From assembly GCA_012838505.1 (NCBI GenBank), contig DUPD01000087.1:1-36507 (forward strand): DNA of 36,507 bases. The letters are read 5' to 3'. Below, piece after piece: positions 31,651 to 36,507 of the stretch (the first letter of the stretch is position 1; every line of letters starts with the position of its first letter). The position numbers were made by a program, and so were the translations under genes. This DNA comes from Bacilli bacterium. GTDB taxonomy: Bacteria; Bacillota; Bacilli; Bacillales; Amphibacillaceae. Under the pieces are notes generated by a model that saw nothing but the letters and a program-made list of their open reading frames with translations, made no database searches and had not been told where the DNA came from.

Positions 31651-32614
31651 CTGTGGAAAGTTTTTTAAAGCTACTTTTTCAGATTTAGAAGTCGCGAAAG
31701 ATTTCCTTACTTACTTCGTTCCACAACCGATCATAGAGCTGATTGATTTAACGTCACTCAAACTCGAAAAAGACAGCTTCGTCAGTCACAAACTCGATGA
31801 GAACTTTACCGACCTACTATTTAAAACAAAAATTAAAGATCACCCGGCTTATTTACATTTCTTATTTGAGCACAAGAGTTATTTAAGCAAAAATGTCAGC
31901 TTACAATTACTTCGGTATATGTTGGAAATTTGGTCTGCGAGTCAAAAGGAAAAGCCCTCAGATGACTTACCAATGGTCATACCAATCGTGATCTATCACG
32001 GTGACCCAATTTGGACAATTCCACTTAAGCTAGGTGACTTAATCAACGGTTACGATGATCTACCAGTTGACGTCCAAAAATACGCACCAGACTTCGAATA
32101 TGTTCTCTATAATGTCATAGACTATCAAGACACAAACTTTAAAGTTCACGTGTTTTTGAGGATAATGTTCAACTTATTTCGAGATATTCGTAAGAAAGGA
32201 CCAAAAGCAATTTTGAAAACCATTTTCCATGCGGTTGACCTGTTAAAACAATTTACTAATCAGGATACTGCACTGCAATATCTAGAAACGATGATGTACT
32301 ACGTCTTTCACGCCAACCAACAGGTTACAAATGATAAATTTCATGATATTATGGGATATATAGAACAAAACTATTCTGAAGGGAGCGATAGAGTGATGAC
32401 TTTAGCCGAAATATTCCGAGAAGAAGGTAAGCTTGAAGGCCAGCTGGAACTACAAATTAAAAATGCAATCCAACTAATCACAAAATTCGTAGCTCCAGTA
32501 CCTGATCAATTAGAGGAAAGAATCAACCAACAAGACCTTGCAACATTAGACACAATTATTATGAGCATCGATGAGTGGAAATCACTCGAAGAGATCGAAA
32601 AAATTCTAAAATAA
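31628..32614 (+). pseudogene. Rpn family nuclease/transposase-like protein, 5'-truncated
   Basis: The 328-codon frame encodes most of an Rpn (YhgA-like, PD-(D/E)XK) recombination-promoting nuclease: KFFKATFSDLEVAKDFLTYF, then ENFTDLLFKTKI, YLHFLFEHKSYLSKNVSLQLLRYM (with the E-x-K type core FEHK) and PIVIYHG. Normally the family starts with a short segment directly before FFKATFS. Here the first ~12 codons (GVLRTVICGK) are instead translated from the inverted-repeat element at 31515-31650. The only possible start is a GTG without a ribosome site. The rest is full length and ends in a terminator, so the body is intact but expression is doubtful. Confidence 0.75.
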
Positions 32615-32633
32615 GCACTGCAAATCAAATTCA

Positions 32634-32667
32634 AAAAGCACCCGCAAAATTTAATGCAGGTGCTTTT
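32634..32667 (+). terminator. Terminator of the Rpn-type gene
   Basis: Arms AAAAGCACC-C-GCA and TGC-A-GGTGCTTTT, eight-base loop, followed by CTTATTT. Confidence 0.85.
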
Positions 32668-32679
32668 CTTATTTATCGT

Positions 32680-33257
32680 TTAATCAAGTTTCGGAAAATG
32701 ATCAAAAAACTGAACTAAAGAGTGCGCAGATCCCTTTCGTTTCTTTGAAAACGCAGGAACGACTTGACCCAATTTTTTCACCTGCTTCAAATTAACAAAA
32801 GGTTGTAAGAAGTCACCCTGATTGAATAATTGTAGACTTTTTGATCGTACTTATCACTATTTAAGTCCCAAGATGAAATCGCTGCTGAAAAAAACCCGGA
32901 CCATTTGTATAAGTAACGTTGAAAAATGGTGCAGCATTAAACGTGACTGTTTTCTTAAAATAGTTTCCATCAGTTAAAGTTTCTTTAACAGTAGCTACAT
33001 TGCTATTTTTTGATGAAAAGACATTATATATTTTATGCTCAATTAATTGATACGCTACCCCTTGTGCTAAAAAGCCACCTAATGTTAATGGATGCATCTT
33101 GATCAACCTCTTCAGGTCGACGCATCTCATTTTCCCAGACAGCATCCCAAATCACACCGTTTAATAATAAATAGACACTAAAATGGTCAACTGTTGCTGT
33201 GACTGAATGATTATCAGGATTATGCGTTTGATTTTCCATTCGATCTAAACGTTGCAT
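32680..33257 (-). pseudogene. Frameshifted remnant of surface-protein and lipase-like genes
   Basis: Minus-strand pieces in different frames add up to fragments of larger proteins. From 33257 the frame gives TATVDHFSVYLLLNGVIWDAVW, typical of the linker in large VWA-domain surface proteins. From about 33105 another frame gives LTLGGFLAQGVAYQLI, like the nucleophile elbow region of lipases (usual GHSLGG), then TVTFNAAPFF. A third frame gives SSWDLNSDKYDQKVYNYSI, and a fourth GDFLQPFVNLKQVKKLGQVV to a TAA at 32680-32682. Several frameshifts and a missing Ser show it is dead. Family names are tentative. Confidence 0.65.
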
Positions 33258-33346
33258 AGCTTCACTTCAAGTCCTACACACACTATGAAACTCTCAAAAT
33301 TCTTTATCACACTCAGAAAATATCAATTAAAATTGCTCATAAAAAC

Positions 33347-33378
33347 AAGTATCTGGAGCTAATCAACTCCAGATACTT
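33347..33378 (-). terminator. Terminator of the two-repeat lipoprotein gene
   Basis: Perfect 12-bp stem AAGTATCTGGAG / CTCCAGATACTT, eight-base loop, followed on the minus strand by GTTTTTATG. Confidence 0.92.
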
Positions 33379-33415
33379 ACTTTTAAGTATTTCTTTCTGC
33401 ATTTAGTTTATTTAA

Positions 33416-34486
33416 TTACTCAACCTCAACGTAGCCGAGACCTTCCATCAACTTCTCAACCGATTCTAAAGAATACGTCCGATCATAAGTGTCATGATAC
33501 TCATCAATTTGAGTAATATTTGTCTTACCATCTTGATCAAGAATAATATTTCTAAATCCATAAAGAGCAGTAAATGTATCATCTAACTCATCATCAGAAT
33601 CGTACTTATTAATCGTATAAAGTGTGATTAACGATCCGTGATTTGAAGAATCGTCCCAATAATCATCAGAATCTCGATCGAACTGACGATAGTAAGTTTT
33701 CCCTTCAACGATCTTATACGAGATCTTAGACGAGAAAAAACCCCCATCCGAATCCTGATATTTCCTGTTAACACCTTCACTAATCATCCGCTCGATATCC
33801 TCTAAGTTTGCAATCTCATACGCATTTTCAGGAACAACATCTAAACCAGATGCCTCGAACTCAACCGCACCATCACCAGACAACGCATAACCAATGTAAG
33901 CTAAGTTATTACGAGATTCTTCTGATAAACTGACCCTAACCATATCACCATTAGCAATCTCACCATCTTGATCAGCCTCAAACCATAAATCATACAAATC
34001 ACCATCAAACGTCGTATCTATTTGAATCCTTCCACGACCACTGACACCATTGAAATTCACAATTACATTGCGCTCAATTTCTTCATCCGACAATTCAGCC
34101 GGCTCCTCTAAACCACTGACAGTAAAAGTTACTTCATCCTTCGACTTTAACTTATTCGTCTTTTCCTTATCAATTGAAATACGAACCGTAACCTCATCAC
34201 CATTCGATAAATCAGAATCCTGCGCTAACTCAATCGAATAGGCCATCATCATATCGTTAATAAGATCCATCTTTTCAGACTCCAGATCCCAATAATCCTC
34301 CTCAGTCACACCAAACGCATCCTCAACCAAACGACTATCATCCACCGTATAATAAGCCGTCCCAAGCGTATCATACCCACTAAAATGAACCTCAATATAA
34401 TCCGACAAGTCCACCTTCGACCCACAAGCCGTTAAAAAAACAAGCCCAAAAAACAATAAACTAAAACGCTTTGCTATGTATTTCAT
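33416..34486 (-). CDS. Lipoprotein with two internal repeats, unknown function
   Basis: A 356-residue lipoprotein with lipobox FLTAC (Cys 21). Two related modules follow: one near residues 30-130 (IEVHFSGYDTLGTAYYTVD ... NGDEVTVRIS ... FTVSGLEEP) and one near 140-245 (VIVNFNGVSGRGRIQIDT ... NGDMVRVSLS ... FEASGLDVV). A C-terminal domain (YYRQFDRDSDDYW, TLYTINKYDSDD) follows. Similar tandem-module lipoproteins occur in Firmicutes, but I cannot name a function. Strongly acidic. GGGGGAAT precedes the ATG. Single-gene unit ended by a perfect stem-loop. Confidence 0.8.
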   Translation of the reverse strand: MKYIAKRFSLLFFGLVFLTACGSKVDLSDYIEVHFSGYDTLGTAYYTVDDSRLVEDAFGVTEEDYWDLESEKMDLINDMMMAYSIELAQDSDLSNGDEVTVRISIDKEKTNKLKSKDEVTFTVSGLEEPAELSDEEIERNVIVNFNGVSGRGRIQIDTTFDGDLYDLWFEADQDGEIANGDMVRVSLSEESRNNLAYIGYALSGDGAVEFEASGLDVVPENAYEIANLEDIERMISEGVNRKYQDSDGGFFSSKISYKIVEGKTYYRQFDRDSDDYWDDSSNHGSLITLYTINKYDSDDELDDTFTALYGFRNIILDQDGKTNITQIDEYHDTYDRTYSLESVEKLMEGLGYVEVE

Positions 34487-34647
34487 CTAATTATTCCCCC
34501 ATATCTCTCTATTATAATATTTATAGCATAATATATATCGACGAAATTCGCAATATATTTAGACTTATTTAATTAGAACAATCTAACCATAAAAACCCCT
34601 AATCACGATTAAGTGTGACAATACAACCCTTCAGGCAAAAATTCACC

Positions 34648-34717
34648 CTAGTTTGTTTTGAAAAATATTTGCGGTTGAATAACATAGTATTTTTCAAAAA
34701 TCCTTAAACAAACTTAG
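34648..34717. repeat. Long inverted repeat in a 358-base gene-free gap
   Basis: TTTTGAAAAATA (34656-34667) and TATTTTTCAAAA (34688-34699) are perfect 12-bp arms. Outside them AGTTTG (34650-34655) and CAAACT (34709-34714) pair again. It may be a small non-autonomous element or a regulatory dyad. The rest of 34487-34844 shows only AT-rich sequence. Confidence 0.5.
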
Positions 34718-34844
34718 AAAACAGCGATGAAATCCAAGCCGTTTTTGTAAAACAGCATCTCGATAATGAGTTGTATGAAAACAAAATATGTGCTAATTTG
34801 AAAGTAAGATAACCATGTAAAAAACTCAAGAAAGGAGAAGCCAG

Positions 34845-35186
34845 ATGAGCGAAATTATTTTAAATCAAATCCTAACTGAATTGAAAGAGATTAAACATGA
34901 ACAAACAAAGATAAATGAGCAGATTGACCAGCTAGATAAGCGAATTAAAACCATGAACAAACGGAAAGAAGGTAGCAACAGTCACTTAGATTCCCACTCA
35001 AATACAGTAAAACTCATTCACGATCAGATCGAGAAATTGACTGAGTACCACTCAAATACGCTGAAAGCAATTAAGGGCTTAGCATCTCAAGACGATGTCG
35101 ACTACTTGATTGACAAAGTCGGAAAACACGATCGGGAAATCTATAAACTAAAAAATAAACTTGAAAACCAAACGTCAAACGAATAG
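34845..35186 (+). CDS. Small coiled-coil protein of unknown function
   Basis: A 113-residue, highly charged, all-helical protein with heptad-like stretches (LTELKEIKHEQTKINEQIDQ, then VGKHDREIYKLKNKLEN). No signal peptide or membrane helix. AAAGGAG lies seven bases before the ATG and a strong terminator overlaps the 3' end, so the gene is real. Such proteins are common in phage and mobile regions of Bacilli. I do not recognise a specific family. Confidence 0.75.
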   Translation: MSEIILNQILTELKEIKHEQTKINEQIDQLDKRIKTMNKRKEGSNSHLDSHSNTVKLIHDQIEKLTEYHSNTLKAIKGLASQDDVDYLIDKVGKHDREIYKLKNKLENQTSNE

Positions 35187-35211
35187 AGGATGATCTATTC
35201 GTTATTTTTTT
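35178..35211 (+). terminator. Terminator of the coiled-coil protein gene
   Basis: Perfect 9-bp stem AACGAATAG / CTATTCGTT (35178-35186 with 35195-35203) followed by ATTTTTTT. The arm equals the core of the 52-bp repeats. Confidence 0.92.
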
Positions 35212-35213
35212 AT

Positions 35214-35301
35214 ATCGGACAATTTTTGATTTGAAAAGCTGTAAAAAGTCCGTAGTCAACTTCAGACATTTTTTAATTTTTTATATAGAAATTTGTCCGA
35301 T
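35214..35301. repeat. 88-base segment bounded by inverted repeats
   Basis: ATCGGACAA (35214-35222) and TTGTCCGAT (35293-35301) bound an AT-rich segment between two convergent 3' ends. Could be a decayed small mobile element or a long terminator-like dyad for the fic gene. Confidence 0.45.
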
Positions 35302-35317
35302 CTAGAGTAATCCTTTT

Positions 35318-36352
35318 TTAACTTTCAAAATAACCTTTTTTAATCTTAATATAAACAGGTTTTTGTCCGATTTGCTCGATTAACGATAGCTCTTCTAGTT
35401 TCTTTACGGTCGCACGAATCGTTGTCGGAGACACACTATGCACTTCGGCAAGTTCTTTGACTGTCATCCCTTTTGATGATTCAACACCAAAGAAATAGTT
35501 CTGAACAATTGTAAACATAACACCTCTAAATCTCTCTTTTTTATTATTGAGTTTCGGTTCTTGATCAATTTTTTCAATCGCTAATCTTAACAATTCATCT
35601 TTTTCTTTTATTTCCATAGCCATTTCTTTCAACGCACTCAAAATAACCGTTAATAGTGATTCAATAAAATAATTCATTTCACCATTATTCTTAATACTAT
35701 TGGTGACTTCAAATGCCTCTAAATATTTATTACTAAACTTGTTAGCTGCTCTCGATAAAGATAGAGCACCAATATCGCCAACAATTTTAGATAAATAGAG
35801 ACTACTTAAAAATCTTGATGTCCTCCCATTCCCATCGTAAAAAGGATGGATATAGCCATAAAAATAATGACCAACAGCTACTTTTATCAACTCTGGAACT
35901 TCTGATTTATTCATAAACTTCAATAAATTATCCATTTCAATTCGGATCTTACTTTCAGGTGTAAGTCCTGTATGAATAATTTTCCCCGTCCCCGACTTCT
36001 TATGGACATATGTTTCTTCTAACCTAAAAATTTCGCCATCAGGTTTATCTTTATCTTCAATTTCCCCATCAGTAATAAGGTCGTAAATTGTTCGAATGTC
36101 GTTCACAGACTCAGGTAGAGATACTTCATTATTCAGCAATTGCATATATGACGTAATCATACTGTTAAACCGTCTTTTTCTTTTTGTCTTTAACTCTATT
36201 TCCTTTGCACTCCTCGCTATTTCTTCGCGACTACTCTTTACACCTTCAAGGTCATTTGTATGATAAAGCTCCTCAATGATACACTGTTTAATGAATTGAG
36301 CCCTCGCAATTCTAGGTAATTTATAAAAAGTATAATTTAAAATTTGAACCAT
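35318..36352 (-). CDS. Fic family protein, class II, probably 5'-truncated
   Basis: A 344-residue Fic enzyme that would transfer AMP (or another group) to target proteins. The active motif is complete: His169-P-F-x-Asp173-G-N-G-R177-x-x-Arg180. The autoinhibitory (S/T)xxxE(G/N) motif is TNDLEG (Thr32-Gly37), before the Fic core, making it class II. A C-terminal winged helix (MTVKELAEVHSVSPTTIRATV) follows. Homologues of this type usually carry about 80 more N-terminal residues. In-frame codons upstream of the ATG read LITEIFE until a TAG, and no ribosome site precedes the ATG. An IS3-like end lies 41 bases upstream. The body is intact but the gene is probably a truncated remnant. Confidence 0.85.
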   Translation of the reverse strand: MVQILNYTFYKLPRIARAQFIKQCIIEELYHTNDLEGVKSSREEIARSAKEIELKTKRKRRFNSMITSYMQLLNNEVSLPESVNDIRTIYDLITDGEIEDKDKPDGEIFRLEETYVHKKSGTGKIIHTGLTPESKIRIEMDNLLKFMNKSEVPELIKVAVGHYFYGYIHPFYDGNGRTSRFLSSLYLSKIVGDIGALSLSRAANKFSNKYLEAFEVTNSIKNNGEMNYFIESLLTVILSALKEMAMEIKEKDELLRLAIEKIDQEPKLNNKKERFRGVMFTIVQNYFFGVESSKGMTVKELAEVHSVSPTTIRATVKKLEELSLIEQIGQKPVYIKIKKGYFES

Positions 36353-36393
36353 TTCAAAAATTTCTGTAATTAAATGATGCTAGTATAGTTTCA

Positions 36394-36507
36394 TGGACAC
36401 ATCTAAGTTAAATTATATACAATGAATTTAAGGAGGATGTGTCACAATGAATCAAAGAAAAAACGGTAATCGGTATAACGATGATTTCAAAAAAATGTTG
36501 GTTGATC
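36394..36507 (+). mobile_element. Left end of an IS3-like insertion sequence
   Basis: The segment starts with TGGACACATC and runs into an orfA-like gene at the window edge. GACACATC (36396-36403) has its exact inverse GATGTGTC at 36436-36443, just before the start codon, so the ribosome site lies in a potential hairpin, as seen in IS3 leaders that damp impinging transcription. The exact end is inferred. Confidence 0.6.
36447..36507 (+). CDS. IS3-family OrfA-like transposase, N-terminal fragment
   Basis: Frame from the ATG at 36447 with AAGGAGG ten bases upstream; 20 residues are visible, MNQRKNGNRYNDDFKKMLVD. The Y-x-x-x-F-K-x-x-x-V pattern is the usual start of the HTH_Tnp_1 (IS3/IS911 OrfA) domain that binds the element ends. 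The rest lies outside the window. Confidence 0.7.
   Translation, partial: MNQRKNGNRYNDDFKKMLVD

Noticed and set aside
35318..36352. Toxin of a Fic/Fic-antitoxin (class I) module
   Set aside because: The inhibitory motif TNDLEG is inside the same protein, and no small antitoxin gene is adjacent.

Overview
The window looks like chromosomal DNA from a low-GC, Gram-positive, motile, spore-forming member of the Bacillaceae. The genus cannot be fixed from sequence alone. Supporting signs are strong purine-rich ribosome binding sites, frequent TTG/GTG starts, a tiny YjcZ-type spore protein, a YhcN/YlaJ-type spore lipoprotein, LuxS, a second (non-dcw) MurG, a LiaH/PspA-type pair, and recognisable SigA, SigB and SigD promoters. 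Most genes are on the minus strand.

Layout. 1-126 is the right end of an IS21-like element (istB tail) that runs into the 3' end of a vanY-type carboxypeptidase gene. 1237-4082 holds a manganese-type CDF exporter, azlCD and a stand-alone methionine aminopeptidase. 4094-7332 is a GH127 glycosidase divergent from an AraC regulator. 7371-7870 is the first of three 52-bp repeat arrays. 8031-12882 holds a YjcZ peptide, a short-chain dehydrogenase, a Zur-controlled zinc-binding lipoprotein, a CstR-like persulfide sensor with a membrane rhodanese-like protein, an M20 dipeptidase and luxS. 12985-13375 is array 2. 13458-20707 carries a spore lipoprotein, a membrane-anchored trypsin-like protease divergent from a carbonic anhydrase, murG, a lipoprotein, trmL, an amidase-domain protein and queG. 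20751-20850 is a different repeat with a 20-bp period. 20992-24205 is an envelope-stress block (TPM protein plus two PspA paralogues, a small RNA candidate, and a SigB promoter driving a tiny membrane protein). 24270-24660 is array 3. 24711-31286 holds an SGNH hydrolase, a PAS/GGDEF cyclase, a P-type ATPase behind a yybP-ykoY manganese riboswitch, a YjfB-type protein and a compact flagellin with a SigD promoter.

31400-36507 is a decaying accessory region. It contains a structured RNA-like fragment resembling a TnpB omega-RNA/right end, a 5'-truncated Rpn gene, a multiply frameshifted remnant of surface/lipase-like genes, a two-repeat lipoprotein, a small coiled-coil protein, inverted-repeat elements, and a class II Fic gene apparently cut at its 5' end by an IS3-like element that runs off the window.

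Shared themes. Metal homeostasis recurs: a CDF with the MntE-like N-D/D-D site, a riboswitch-controlled ATPase, and two Zur boxes over the znuA-type promoter. The most unusual signal is the set of three intergenic arrays that all keep an exact 52-bp period and a hairpin core, while each array has its own private spacer.
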